From Primulina eburnea (lineage: Eukaryota > Streptophyta > Magnoliopsida > Lamiales > Gesneriaceae), in assembly GCF_022965805.1 (NCBI RefSeq), contig NC_133106.1, positions 34,957,913 through 35,021,912 of the forward strand: a stretch of DNA of 64,000 bases, given 5' to 3'. Of the stretch, positions 32,998 through 44,149 are shown in pieces (within the stretch, counting starts at the first letter, position 1; each line of letters starts with the position of its first letter). The position numbers and the translations under genes were made by a program. The notes under the pieces were generated by a model, which did no database searches, was not told where the DNA came from, and saw only the letters and a list, made by a program, of their open reading frames with translations.

Positions 32998-34047
32998 ATG
33001 GCGTCCCTATCGTCTCCTCCATTCCGCAGCTCTCTTTCTTCTTCTGCACCGTCACCTCTGAGAAATTCTCAACCACTCACCAATGCCAAATCCATCCCCT
33101 CAACAATTCAACACCTTTCATTTCCATCATCGAAAACCCTATTTCCGAGTTTCAAACCCTTCAAATTCGCCGCCTCTTCCTCCACCACAGCCGTCGAAAC
33201 CGACTCTTCATTGGAGTCTCTCAAATCCCGCCTCAAGAAAGGAGAAACCATCTATGGCATCTTCCTCCTCACATTTTCGCCTACCATTGCCGAGATCGCC
33301 GGCTTGGCTGGCTACGACTTCGCCGTTGTGGACATGGAGCACGGTCATGGAGGAATCTCCGATGCACTTCCTTGCCTCCGTGCCCTCGCCGCCGCCAACA
33401 CCGCAGCCATCCTCCGCCTTCCAGAGTCCTCAGCCGCCTGGGCCAAAAAAGCCCTCGACCTCGGTCCTCAAGGGATCATGTTCCCCATGATCGATAGTCC
33501 CAAATCAGCCCGCAAAGCTGTCTCATACTGTCTATTTCCTCCTAAAGGCGTCCGCGGGTCGGCCCACCCGATTGTTCGGGCCTCGGGCTACGGCATTGAC
33601 GAAGGGTATCTAAGCAACTACGAAGAGGAGTTGTTGATAATGTGCCAGGTGGAATGCGAAGATGGCGTGAAGAAAATCGATGAAATCGCGTCAGTGGACG
33701 GCGTTGATTGCATACAGATGGGGCCGCTGGACTTGAGCGCAAGCATGGGGTATTTATGGGACCCAGGGAACAAGAAAGTGAAGGAGGTACTGCGGGAAGC
33801 AGAGAAGGCTGTGCTCAAAGCAGGTAAAGCACATTTATCTGGTTTCGTGATGCCGCATGACGGGGCGGAGGAGTTGCAGCGAAGAGGGTATCACATGGTG
33901 GCGGGGGCGGCGGATGTGGGTTTGTTTAGAAGTGCGGCGGTGGAGGATGTGAAGAAATTCAAGAAGGCTGCTAATTTAGCGAAACAGAAGCATGACGAGG
34001 AGAAGGAGAAGAACGAAGATGACGAGGAGAAATACTGGAGTGAATGA
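32998..34047 (+). CDS. Plastid HpcH/HpaI aldolase (citrate lyase beta-like) family protein
   Basis: Intronless, 349 residues. The first about 60 residues are Ser/Pro-rich and lack acids, as a plastid transit peptide should. The body is a PEP-mutase/aldolase TIM barrel: YDFAVVDMEHGHGG (about 100-113), GPQGIMFPMIDSPKSAR (about 157-173), QVECEDGVKKIDEI with the metal-ligand Glu, and GPLDLSASMG with the ligand Asp. Plant relatives such as At4g10750 are annotated as 2-keto-3-deoxy-rhamnonate or 2,4-dihydroxyhept-2-ene-1,7-dioate aldolase-like; the true plant substrate is not known to me. The C-terminus ends in a Lys/Glu-rich acidic tail (HDEEKEKNEDDEEKYWSE). All barrel motifs look intact. The start at MASLSSPP gives the transit peptide and is preferred over an upstream in-frame codon. 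Confidence 0.88.
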   Translation: MASLSSPPFRSSLSSSAPSPLRNSQPLTNAKSIPSTIQHLSFPSSKTLFPSFKPFKFAASSSTTAVETDSSLESLKSRLKKGETIYGIFLLTFSPTIAEIAGLAGYDFAVVDMEHGHGGISDALPCLRALAAANTAAILRLPESSAAWAKKALDLGPQGIMFPMIDSPKSARKAVSYCLFPPKGVRGSAHPIVRASGYGIDEGYLSNYEEELLIMCQVECEDGVKKIDEIASVDGVDCIQMGPLDLSASMGYLWDPGNKKVKEVLREAEKAVLKAGKAHLSGFVMPHDGAEELQRRGYHMVAGAADVGLFRSAAVEDVKKFKKAANLAKQKHDEEKEKNEDDEEKYWSE

Positions 34048-34734
34048 GTTTCCTGCTTAGTGAATGAATGGTCTTTTATCAGATTCTTATTTTTATTTTT
34101 TTGCATCATTGTATAAAACTAATTTTCATTCCTCTGGCAATAGGAAATAATGACTTTTTTACTGGGATAATGTTGAAGGGGTAAACGATTCGAGTACAAT
34201 CTACATCGAGAATATTGTATTCCACGATGATGATTATTGGATTTACAGTCTCATTCACCCGTTGACTACATATCGGTCTTGATTCAAGGGGACAGAATGA
34301 AGTTAATCTCTGGTTTTATAGCAAGTTGTTCATAAAATGTCATGATAGAAATAAGAAAAATGAAAAACTTAGAATCTCAAGTGAAGTTGAATCAGAATGA
34401 TGAACATGGAAGTTGTCCAGAAGCTATGGATGCGCTGTGTTGTATGGAAATGGTCGGCGCAAGCTGCCAAGTTAAATACTTACACAAATGGTATCCAGCT
34501 ATTGCCGTTCAATCTTTTTCGGTTAAGAAGCAGCACTAAATATAGTTGGCGCAAAAATATTATTTTCTTGAACATGGTTTTTTTGGAATTATTTTTTAAA
34601 AATTTTGTGACTTTATCTTCCAATCAGTGTAAACACATCCAATAGTGTGTGTGTATATAAAATATATTTATTTATTTATTCTTTCATACGTTCACAGGAT
34701 TTTTGTTTCCTCTCTTTAGCTCGAGATTTACCAA
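34048..34734. other. Spacer, no supported gene
   Basis: Begins with the aldolase-like 3' untranslated region. A 65-codon frame at 34342-34539 has no recognised domain. A run of TTTA repeats near 34667-34680 precedes the phytocyanin gene. Confidence 0.4.
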
Positions 34735-35398
34735 ATGGCTCATCTCTCAAAGCTTCCAAGATTCATAAATTTCTTTCAACTTTCCATTCTTTTTCTTGCA
34801 TCAATCCAAACAAGAGTATTGGGCAATACGTACAAAGTTGGAGATTTAGATTCATGGGGGATTCCCACTTCTTCAAATCCACTAATCTACAACATATGGT
34901 CAAAAAATCACAATCTCAAGATGGGAGACTCCCTCTGTAAGTACATTTATTCTGAATCACTAGATTCTTCCCGTACATATTGGGGTTAGTGATTCGTGTT
35001 TGTTTTGTAATTTGTTTTTGTGGGCAGTTTTCTTGTACCCTCCAAGTCGAGATTCGGTCATCCAAGTCAGAGATGTTGAATCCTACAACAGTTGCAATCT
35101 GAAAGATCCAATCTTGCACCTGAACAATGGCAACTCCTTATTCAATATCACGAAGCCCGGAGATTTTTACTTCATCAGTGGAGTCGAAGGGCACTGTGAA
35201 AAATCACAGAAGCTTCACATTTTCGTATATGGGAATGGATCTTATCCAATTTCATCTGCGCCGGCACCCGATTCTGCTGCTGCTCCCTCTTATCCTACTG
35301 TCTTTGGCTCCATTCCAGTCCCGGCTTCTGCTTCGTCATTCCTCAAGATTCCCGTCTTTATGATTTCTGCTGCAATTATTTCTTCTTATATGCCATAA
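34735..35398 (+). CDS. Early nodulin-like phytocyanin
   Basis: Two exons, 34735-34936 and 35028-35398, 190 residues. A signal peptide (about 1-30, FFQLSILFLASIQTRVLG) is followed by one phytocyanin domain: TYKVGDLDSWGIP, the YNIW segment, GDSLFFLYPP across the splice, the SYNSC cysteine and the GHCEKSQKL loop with the partner Cys. The usual blue-copper Met/Gln and one His are not evident, as in early nodulin-like proteins, so copper binding is doubtful. A Pro/Ala/Ser-rich arabinogalactan-type stretch and a hydrophobic C-terminus suggest GPI anchoring at the plasma membrane. Intron position inside the LFFLY block is the family's standard place. Confidence 0.88.
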
Positions 35399-36110
35399 TC
35401 TTGTTTTATTTTTGTTTTGATTCATGAAATGATCCTTGAAAGGAGGATTTAATTTGTCGGCATATTGAAATTTATTATCGAGTCTGTCATTTTTATTTTT
35501 TTCCATTTGAGTAATAAACTTTCATATGATATATTCCATGAATTATATTGCTTTTTTGGTACCCGATTCTTTGTTATGTATATTTTAAATAAATACACTT
35601 TCTTTTTTACAAAAAATATTTTGAAAAATCCCCTTTAATCATGAACATAAAACACCCAACACTATCTTCGAAAAAAAAATAAAGAGGAAATCTAACAATC
35701 ATCCTAACAAATTTTATATTATACAAAATCCCCTTCAAAGTTGCTACTACAATTATCACGCAGTTGTGTTAAAACTAATTATAAAATTTTAATTTTGTAT
35801 AAAAATATATATTCTCGGAAATCTCATAATCAATCCTAAAGTTCGAATAGTGGCCCGTAGTGTCCTCAATTTAAACATGAGATTGAATCATTGTCGCATG
35901 GTCAGATTGGTTTAACCCGAATCAGCATTTTGTCCCTTCCGATCCGGTGCATCCAACTCCTTATCACCTGTCCGATCGTATATATCTATGACCATTGGAC
36001 TCGAGAGAGGAGGTTGACTGCAAAATGTACATTATGGAGGAATTTTACATTGGGAAATGGAGTGACTTTCAGTTTTACAAACAGCGTGAAAGAAATTTAG
36101 GCAATAGCCC
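35399..36110. other. Spacer, AT-rich
   Basis: Phytocyanin 3' untranslated region then AT-rich sequence. No missing trehalase exons were found here on the minus strand. Confidence 0.4.
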
Positions 36111-36114
36111 TTAC

Positions 36115-36790
36115 CTCCTATTAGTGTAATATAACCTTGCACCATTCAGAACATAACCAGATTCATGTGCAAGGGAAATAAGATTATAGACAATCCCTTT
36201 TGCAGTGTCGTACATTTTACTTGCTAACAATCCCCTGCATCGCACCATGTCAATTACCAACGTGCTGTCAACAGAAGCAAACACGTGATGAACAATAAAA
36301 GGAGACACCAAAAAGGATACAAAGAAAAGTAGTTTGAAGTTGAATCAAACCATATTCCATTCTTTGCCAATTTTATCAGATTATAAAAATACTGTAGAGT
36401 AAAAAGAAAAAAGTAATAGCCCAAGTGATCACTTAATGTCTCATATGTATATTCTGGTTTTGCCATTGATGCTATACTTGCAGCTGCATCATAATCTCAA
36501 GTACGTGAAAACAGACAAGTAGGAATCCAAAAGGCCAAAGGCAACACAAAAAACGAAGAAGGAAAGTAAAAACAAACCCCCAGAACAAAAAAAACCTCAT
36601 CACCCAATAAGAGTCCCAGTGATAAACCTCCCGAAACCTGGATCCAGGAATTATAACCGGGCTCTTCAGCGGCAGCAACGTATGATAATCGGGCAGGTGA
36701 AAAACCCCGTTCGAAACTTTCCTGTTCAAATTACTCCAAAGGGAATGCACTTTCAAATTACTCCAGACATTAACCGGTAGCCCGCAGAAA
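36115..36790 (-). pseudogene. Trehalase fragment (two internal exons)
   Basis: Minus strand. The upstream exon (about 36596-36790) reads through KVHSLWSNLNRKVS, HTLLPLKSPVIIPGSRFREV and YHWDSYW, which contains trehalase signature 1 (PGxRFxExYxWDxY). Its donor AG|GTTTTT joins in phase with 36115-36234, which reads GLLASKMYDTAKGIVYNLIS and GYVLNGARLYYTNR, again classic trehalase, and ends at a good donor (AG|GTAAGG). Only about 100 of roughly 560-600 residues are present. The N-terminal part and the whole C-terminal half with catalytic residues are not found within 2 kb on either side. Trehalase splits trehalose into two glucose units; this remnant cannot. A dispersed duplication or deletion remnant is likely. 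Confidence 0.8.
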
Positions 36791-36968
36791 TAAAAACCAA
36801 AAAAATAAAGTTCGGAAAGATTTAATCTAATCTCGTCCAAGATTCTGAAAATCTAGACCTAGCAAATCAGGACTTTATTCTTCTCCTGTAAATAACATGT
36901 TTCATTTATTTATTATGGACTCATGATTCACTCACTCCACGCACAGTATTCTTTTAGTTTTTTGTTCT

Positions 36969-37172
36969 CTAACTTGAGCGTCGGAGTCGACCCCCTTCTG
37001 ACGTTATTGTTTGTACTTCAGGATTACGAAAGTTCGATCTGAGCTCCCCAAGTGAATATCCGACCTCCCAACTACCATCCCCGATTTCAACAACATCAGC
37101 CATGATGACTGGCACTGCTGTAAACGAGAAAATCAGAGCTACTACAAGATTCAGTATAGCGTTTTGAGCCAT
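36969..37172 (-). CDS. Possible small secreted peptide, unknown
   Basis: 67 residues with an apparent signal peptide (AILNLVVALIFSFTAVPVIMA) and a short mature part containing GDGSWEVGYSLGELRSN and an Arg/Ser-rich end (GGRLRRSS). I recognise no family. It lies about 180 bp upstream of the trehalase fragment on the same strand but in another frame and does not resemble the trehalase N-terminus. It could be a genuine small peptide gene, the first exon of a lost gene, or chance. Confidence 0.3.
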   Translation of the reverse strand: MAQNAILNLVVALIFSFTAVPVIMADVVEIGDGSWEVGYSLGELRSNFRNPEVQTITSEGGRLRRSS

Positions 37173-37640
37173 TTCTATTTGAAATTTAAGTTTTATCGTA
37201 AAAACAACGGCTTGATGTCATGTATCTGTATTTGTAATCGCTTTTTGAAAAGAAAAATTATTTGATATTCAAGTTTTTAAGCTAAATAATATTTATTTTG
37301 TGATGTATATTGTACACATCTTTGTGTGATTGCATATATGGTTGGGTTTTTACGCGCATGAATGTTAAGAAGATAAATAAACAACACAGATTGAAGCAAA
37401 CAATGGCCGGCGATCGGATGCTACGAGAGGAAAGAAAGATTTGACCATCTTCTAATTTATTTATATTATAAATTTATAACTTTGGAAAAAAAATGTCATT
37501 TTGGTATGATATGTTTGACTCATTACTATTTTAATCTTATAAATTTTAATTTTAGTATTATGTTCTCCATTTTAATTATTTTTCAGGAAAATATTAATGT
37601 GATATTAAACACGTCGCATCATATAAATGAGTGTGTCTCA

Positions 37641-37798
37641 TTTGAGACCGTCTCACGGATACTAATCTGTGAGATGTGTCAACTCTACCCATATTCACAA
37701 TAAAAAGTAATACTCATAGTATAAAAAATTATACTTTTTCATGGATGACCCAAATAAGAGATCCGTCTCATAAATTCGACCCGTGAGACCGTCTCACA
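37641..37798 (-). mobile_element. MITE-like TIR element, GTGAGACCGTCTCAC family (minus-strand copy)
   Basis: On the minus strand it starts TGTGAGACGGTCTCACGGGT and contains GAGACGGATCTCTTATTTGG, the CATCCATGAAAAAGTAT segment and the inverse terminus. The order of blocks equals the copy at 24131-24298. Divergence between the two copies is modest by eye. Confidence 0.65.
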
Positions 37799-38288
37799 CA
37801 AGTTTTTGTCCATATAAATACTACATCAACGTCACGAGTAAAAAAGACAAAAATTTTAAAAAAAAATTGACAAATAATATATTAAAATTGAAATTTGATA
37901 AGATAAATAAAAAAAATCGCAAATAAACTAATATAATTTCTTTATAATTTATAATATACCTATGTTATAATGCAAGTAGTATTATTACCTACACGTAAGG
38001 ATTTGTGATAATTATTTTGCTTAATTTCATAAGTCACATCTATAAAAAAAAGTTTATATTGCTAAAAATCTGTTTTCAAATCTTGTAAGGACAATAGTGT
38101 TTGTGCTCATGAATTGAAAACACATTGAATTGATAAATGATGAGGTTTCCAGCGATATCAATATTTTCATATGGATACTGTATTTAATTAACTGCCATTA
38201 TTTTAACATAATATATATTATATAATATTTGAGTCGTAACATAGACAAAATAATTTCTTAGCATGATTCTTAGAATCTCAAAATACCA

Positions 38289-38307
38289 CCCCCCCCCCCC
38301 CCCCCCC
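38289..38307. repeat. Poly(C) tract
   Basis: Nineteen consecutive C residues followed by nine T. Such a run is rare in AT-rich plant DNA and prone to slippage or assembly error. Confidence 0.85.
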
Positions 38308-38818
38308 TTTTTTTTTATCCCTCTATTTTTTTTGTATGAAAAATTACAATTTATATAAAAAAATCAAAACACTTATTAAAAATCATAAAATTCTAAATTT
38401 TATTTATAAATATTCAATTTCAATTTCAGTTTCTTTTAAAGTAGTACTTATATATATATAAAAAAACCAACTGAACATACATATAATTAGTTGTAAATTG
38501 TAATTACAATTCGAAAATAGAGCTGGGATTTGAAAGAGATTGATTATGATTAGTTCCAATCGAAGCTTGGCTTTCGATATTCCATGTGCTTATATTCATT
38601 TTGTATTTTTTTGAATATGAGTTACGTAAACATGAAGAAGAAGCAATTGCCATAACAAAATATCATAAAATTCAAACCGAAGAGATTGGACACGTATCTC
38701 ATTCCTTTTTATCTACTCAAACTCCTAAATATTAGTTTACTCATAGTCGAGTAAACAGAGAAAGAAAGAGAAAACTCCCCCCTTCCTTACCTATTATTCC
38801 TAAAAAAAAAATTACGTT

Positions 38819-38955
38819 AGACAATTTTACATGTCAATTTTACGAGATAGATATTTTATTTAGATCATTCATACAAAAATATTATTTTTTATTATAAAAA
38901 TAAGTATTATTGACTCGTTTTATAAATAAAGATCCGTGAAAGCGTATCACAATAG
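38819..38955 (+). repeat. Degraded GTGAGACCGTCTCAC-family copy
   Basis: Keeps the order ACGAGATAGATATTTTATTT, then a CATACAAAAATATTATTTTT segment, then GATCCGTGAAAGCGTATCAC, each block altered relative to the fuller copies. Confidence 0.4.
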
Positions 38956-39506
38956 AATACTCTTCTTTCTTTTATATATATATTTTTTTATATCTCATTA
39001 AAAATGTAATGTCATCTCTAACGTTATTTCATTACACATCTAAAAAACTTCGACCAACAAAAATTCTCAATGCTTTCGTTATATTTATTATCACATTAAA
39101 TTTCAAAAATATATATTTTGAAAAATAACCGTGGAAACCTACAAAATATATTATTATAATAATAAATAAATGAAACTATACATCCAATAAAATTTATTCA
39201 ATAAATAGTATATGTATAGACATATAGTCGCGTTTGTTTGAAAAAACAGCTGATTTCAGGGTCATTCCTGTTCCCCATCAATTTTTAGGGACCTCATTCG
39301 AACTGGTGGTCTACGTTGTTTCGTAGATAAAAGTAACTTTTTTCACGTAAGCGAACACTGGGACAGTATCATTTCTACAAGCAAATCATTCAAGATTCAG
39401 CGCTAAAAATGGGGAAAATGCAGCTGCCGTAAGGTACGAATTAGCTAACGACTGAATTCTGATCCTAATCTCACCTGCAACCACACATTTGCTGTGTCCG
39501 TACACG

Positions 39507-42272
39507 ATGGCGACGCGGTCGCCATCGGCTCCCAGCTTCTCTGCCCCCTCGAATCACCTGCTTTTCTTACAGCCCCTTTCGATACGGGTCGGGCCGAAAT
39601 TTCCTTCTCGAGTCCTGGAGAGACCTGCGATCACCTGCCGCCTCAACCCCTCGTCCGATGGCGAGCTGGTGTACGAGCTTAATTACAGCCATCGCCGCCG
39701 TGTGGGTTCATTCCCGGTTTACGTTACGCTGCCAGCGGACGCCGTGGGGCCCACAGCGCAAACCATGAGGAGGAAGAAGGCGATGGCGCAGTCGTTCCGG
39801 GCGCTAGCGGCGGCGGGTGTGGAGGGGGTGGTGATGGAGGTTTGGTGGGGGCTGGTGGAGAGGGAGTTTCCAAGAATTTATGACTGGCGAGGGTATTTGG
39901 AAATCGTTTTATTGGCTAAGCGTTTCGGGCTGAAAGTACGGGCGATGATGGCGTTTCACCAATGCGGGTCGGATCCGGCGGATCCCAGCTGGTTGGTAAC
40001 CATCTCTAAATTCCATTTACCTCGCTGTTTGGCCCCCTTTTTTCTTGCTAAGTTCTATGCTTTGCTGCGTGTCGTAGCTATTAAGTTGAAGATCTATAAA
40101 TGGAGTTTGCTTCTAGTTTTCGACATCCTTGGATATACTGACTAAGACATTAAGGCTTTTCGTTATGTGCATGTTAATCTATGTATTCTGATCCTATTTA
40201 TTAAATTTAGTACGACTTGATTTTATTGATTATTTAGTGAGGTTCAGCAACTTAAAGAAGTGGCAAAAGCATAAACAGACAAGAGAATGTGCTAGACGAT
40301 AAGGACGCAAAGGTGCTATTATACTTTTCGACTCTGTTCCCTGGTGTCTTGTAGTGTTAAATCAGAGCCTTTATCCTTGGTTATTGCACACCAATGGAAG
40401 CCTTCGAAGATGACCAGGTAGCCTATAAAGATGTTCATTTAACAGAAATTTTACTTCAACACTCCCCACCAGAGGTAAAGGAGTCTGTAACTTTGCTGAT
40501 TGAAGGGGAACTAAATCTGTTTGGTTTAGTCCAAGATGAATAACAAATACGATTCTTCTTATTCACACTTCTCAGCAGGGAAAGTGTTTAAATGCAACTG
40601 ATTAGGGAGGGGCAAGTCGAGAAGTGAGAATTAGGAATTTAGCTGTTCTTCATATTCACTGATCTGAATCAAGTGAAAATGGGTTTGTAGAAGTTCTATC
40701 TATCCTATTTAGGAAAATGAAATCAAAGATAAGATCAGGACACTCAGTTTCACTCCTAAGTTGCATTTGCATTTGGTTTGTGTTATCATTTTAAGTACAA
40801 TGAAATAGCAATTTTCCTTCACTGCCTAGAATTGAGTTTGTTTGATCTTTAATGGATTATATTTGGCTTAAATTTTAGTTTCCTTTTTGCTTTCTTTTCT
40901 ACTGTCATTTCGATGCTGTATCACCATTTCATTCTTTTCTATGGGCAAGGATTCCTCTCCCTCGATGGGTACTTGAGGAAATGGATAAAGATCCAGATGT
41001 TGCATATGTTGATAGATTTGGGAGGAGGAATATGGAATATATTTCTCTAGGATGCGACATTTTACCTATTCTACATGGAAGATCACCTATTCAAGCATAT
41101 GCTGATCTCATGAGGAACTTCAGAGAAACGTTCAGATCATTTTTTGGTGGTGTTATAACGGTAAAAATGACCTTCATAATGGGCTTTCATCAGCTGTTTA
41201 TGTTCATTAGTTCTTATAAATGTGATGCCTCGTTTGCAAGATGTAGTTTTCATAGTGCCTATTTTCAGGGGATTCAAGTTGGGCTAGGTCCTGGAGGTGA
41301 ATTAAGATATCCATCATGCCCTTCTCAGAAGCTTACATGGGCTTGGCGCCCTCGCGAACTTGGTGAATTTCAATTCTATGATAAGGTACCCTGAGATTTA
41401 AATATCCTGAACACTGCACAGCCTTTTTTTTGGATATTTTTCACTGAGTTTCAAATTATAATTTTCTTTACTCAATTTGCCAGTATATGCTTGCATCTCT
41501 GAATGCTTGCGCCCATGAAATAGGAATGCGTGAATGGGAAGGTAGAGGGCCCATTGGTGCCACTGATTTAATGCAAAATCCAGAAAATAAAGAATTTTTC
41601 AGAGACGATGGTGCATGGAAGACACCATACGGAGAGTTCTTCCTTCAGTGGTACTCAGAAATGCTGCTTCAACATGGGGAAAGGATTTGCAGAGAAGCGG
41701 AGACTATATTCAGGGGTAATGAAGTTAACATGTCCGGAAAAGTGGCTGGGATTCATTGGCATTATGGCACCCAATCTCATTCATCTCAGTTAACATCTGG
41801 ATACTACAACACCTCAATTAGAGACGGCTTTCTACCAATTGCTCGCATGTTTGGTAGGTATGGTTTTACGCTGTGTTGTCCATGTTTTGACATGCGGGAT
41901 GCTGAAGAACAGCAGACTAATCCAGTTAGTAAACCTGAAAGTTTTCTCAAACAACTTCTGCTGGATGCACGAGTTTGTGACGTTCCATTGGCGGGAGAAA
42001 ATTCTTCTAGAAATTTGGACGATGAATCATTCAAACAGGTGTTGAAAATGTCCAAGTTATACTCAGATGGACTTGAAACACCTTCGTTTTCTTTCAACTT
42101 GGTTAGAATGGACAAAAGTTTGTTCGAATATCGTAATTGGGTAAGTTTTACAAGTTTTGTAAGACAAATGTCCAATGTCAAAATGTCTCAAGCCGGCTTA
42201 GATTTTGGTGGCGGCGAGACGACCCTTTCTTCTCCTTCTGCCTTTTTAGCTGGAGCTATTCTTGCATCGTAG
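39507..42272 (+). CDS. Beta-amylase family protein, BAM9-like (probably inactive)
   Basis: Exons 39507-39991, 40950-41160, 41269-41385, 41484-42272; about 533 residues. N-terminal about 50 residues resemble a plastid transit peptide. Glycosyl hydrolase 14 blocks: [76 protein letters not shown]-like region and FDMRDAEEQ. The first catalytic Glu (GELRYPS, about residue 243) is present. The second catalytic Glu position (LEMRD in active enzymes) is Asp (CFDMRD, codon 41889-41891). The flexible loop GGNVGD after HQCG is replaced by SDPADP. The overall sequence resembles proteins catalogued as inactive beta-amylase 9, thought to be regulatory in starch turnover. Intron 1 uses a weak donor (TG|GTTGGT) chosen by phase. 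Confidence 0.85.
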
Positions 42273-44149
42273 TAAGATACTTCATTCCAGATTTTATGGA
42301 TCGATCTTTCCATGCCACAGAGTCATTGAGTTAAGTATATAAAATATCAGTATTTCTGATGTGATACCACTTATCATCTTCTTGATCATCATCAGCCATT
42401 GGTTGTAGATTTTGTAATTTTTCTAATTATTATTTTCTGATCTTTGGAATCAATCATTGGTTTAAATTTCTGACTCCATGTATTGCATTGCACGATAAAA
42501 TAGTGAATTTCTGAATTCGATAATGGGTGAGTAAAACTTTAGCCTGTTACTTCTTTCCATTGTTAAATTATTTCTTATGAATTTTCAAACTTTAATGAAG
42601 TTTTATTATCTGCCAAATTTTTTCATACAAACCAAACTAATCGAACCAAATCAAAATCGATTTTTTTTGGTTTGTATTTAATCGAATTTTTGTGTGAAAT
42701 TTAATAAAAATCGAGGTTTATTAACAAGTTGATTTACTCAATTTATCTTTGTATTTACACAAACAAAAGAAATCTGACCGAATATACCTTTGTGCCAAAA
42801 GTTTAGTTTATTTGGATACAAACCAAAATGATAAATTTTTATTTCGTTTGGTCAAATCAATTATGCCAATAATTTTGGTTTAATCGAAATTTCTTTATTC
42901 TTCGTTTTAGTAATATTATTGTTACTATGATTTATTATTGCTAGTTCTATTAATTTTAAATATTTTAACATTAATACTGTTATTATTAATATATTTATTA
43001 TTAAAATTTTTAATCAATATGATTAGATTTTATATTTAGATAATGAAAAATAATAATATTTTGCAAAATATAAGAAAAATAACTTTTTTTGGGGGGTAAA
43101 ATCTAAAGGGTTGAAGAAGTAAAAGCAAAGGACTTGATTTGAAACTTTGGATTTTAGTGACAAATAAAATTTTACTCGCATTTCGAATGAATTCAAGAAC
43201 AAGCAAAATCAAATAATAATATTAATCTTCTCTAAAATAAATAAATAAATAAATCAAATAATTAATTAATCTATTTTTTTTAAAAACTAAAATAAAAATA
43301 AAATCAAATAATTAATGAACAGTTTCAATCAAGAGAGAGCATTCCGGAATCCAGCTATGCGCATTCACCTTTTGGCTTTTGGACTCCCCCATTGACTCTT
43401 CTGCTTCACTCCTCTGTCAGTCTTCTCCGCCCAATGCGAACCGGAGACACCGCAAAAACGAGTAATATACTCCGACAGGTCAGCAGAAGAAGGGAGTGTG
43501 AAGCACGTAATCCGTTTTTTACTACCAGATTCTAATGGATTTCAATCTAATTGTCGCTGCTAGTTTTTTCTGTTCGATCTTTACTTTGTCTTGATCACCG
43601 ATGTATGCCCGGTTGATGTTGAAATCTAAATTCATGCTGTTATGATGCACTATACCCGGTGGGGATCCGTCCGGGTAGAGGTTTAGTGTGAATTTCTTGT
43701 GTTTTGTTTTGCTCTTTCATTCTGCATCACTGTTCGCACGGATGGTTTTTTAATGCCTTTTCGTGTGTAAATGCTTTCTAATCATATATTTTGTTCTGGG
43801 TTTTGTTCTTATTTTGGCAACACTTAGCGTTTTTTTAGAGCTGAAATAAAAACATAGCCTTGATACTTTCTGTGCATGTTTGCTCACACACTTAAGACGA
43901 TCAAATTATTATTGCTTGAGACACATTTTGAATTGCTGTATTTGTTTCCTGCCTGCAGGTCGACTCTTTAATAGGGTCTATATCATGGTTTTGAAGATGT
44001 TCAAGGATTAGATGGGTAATACCCGCTCAAGAACCTCTATAGTTTACCATTGCAGCATTATCTCCATCTGAGTACACGGAGCCTAATGCCATACCAAGAG
44101 CATTTTTGATTAGTTCGTGTGTTAATACTGAAGCATATGGTAATTCATC
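42273..44149. other. Spacer and 5' leader of the glycine-rich gene
   Basis: About 42600-42900 contains repeated AAACCAAA and TCGATTTTTT-type words in both orientations, probably an old repeat. About 43360-43480 is GC-richer and looks like a 5' untranslated exon; a T-rich stretch ending in CCTGCAG at 43959 could be the acceptor of a leader intron. Confidence 0.4.

Larger units (their letters stand above)
37807..39506. other. AT-rich spacer upstream of the beta-amylase gene
   Basis: No gene is seen. It holds a C19 tract at 38289-38307 followed by nine T, and a degraded GTGAGACCGTCTCAC-family copy at about 38819-38955. The beta-amylase promoter is expected at the right end. Confidence 0.5.

Noticed and set aside
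33083..33497. Pro/Ser-rich frames overlapping the aldolase-like gene
   Set aside because: Shadows of the real frame, which holds the full aldolase domain.
36472..36594. Extension of the trehalase frame past WDSYWVMR
   Set aside because: Becomes a Phe/Leu-rich run after an AG|GTTTTT donor; it is intron read-through.
42136..42150. GTAAGT after AATTGG as an intron donor in beta-amylase exon 4
   Set aside because: The reading continues [11 protein letters not shown], as in BAM9 relatives, so it is coding.
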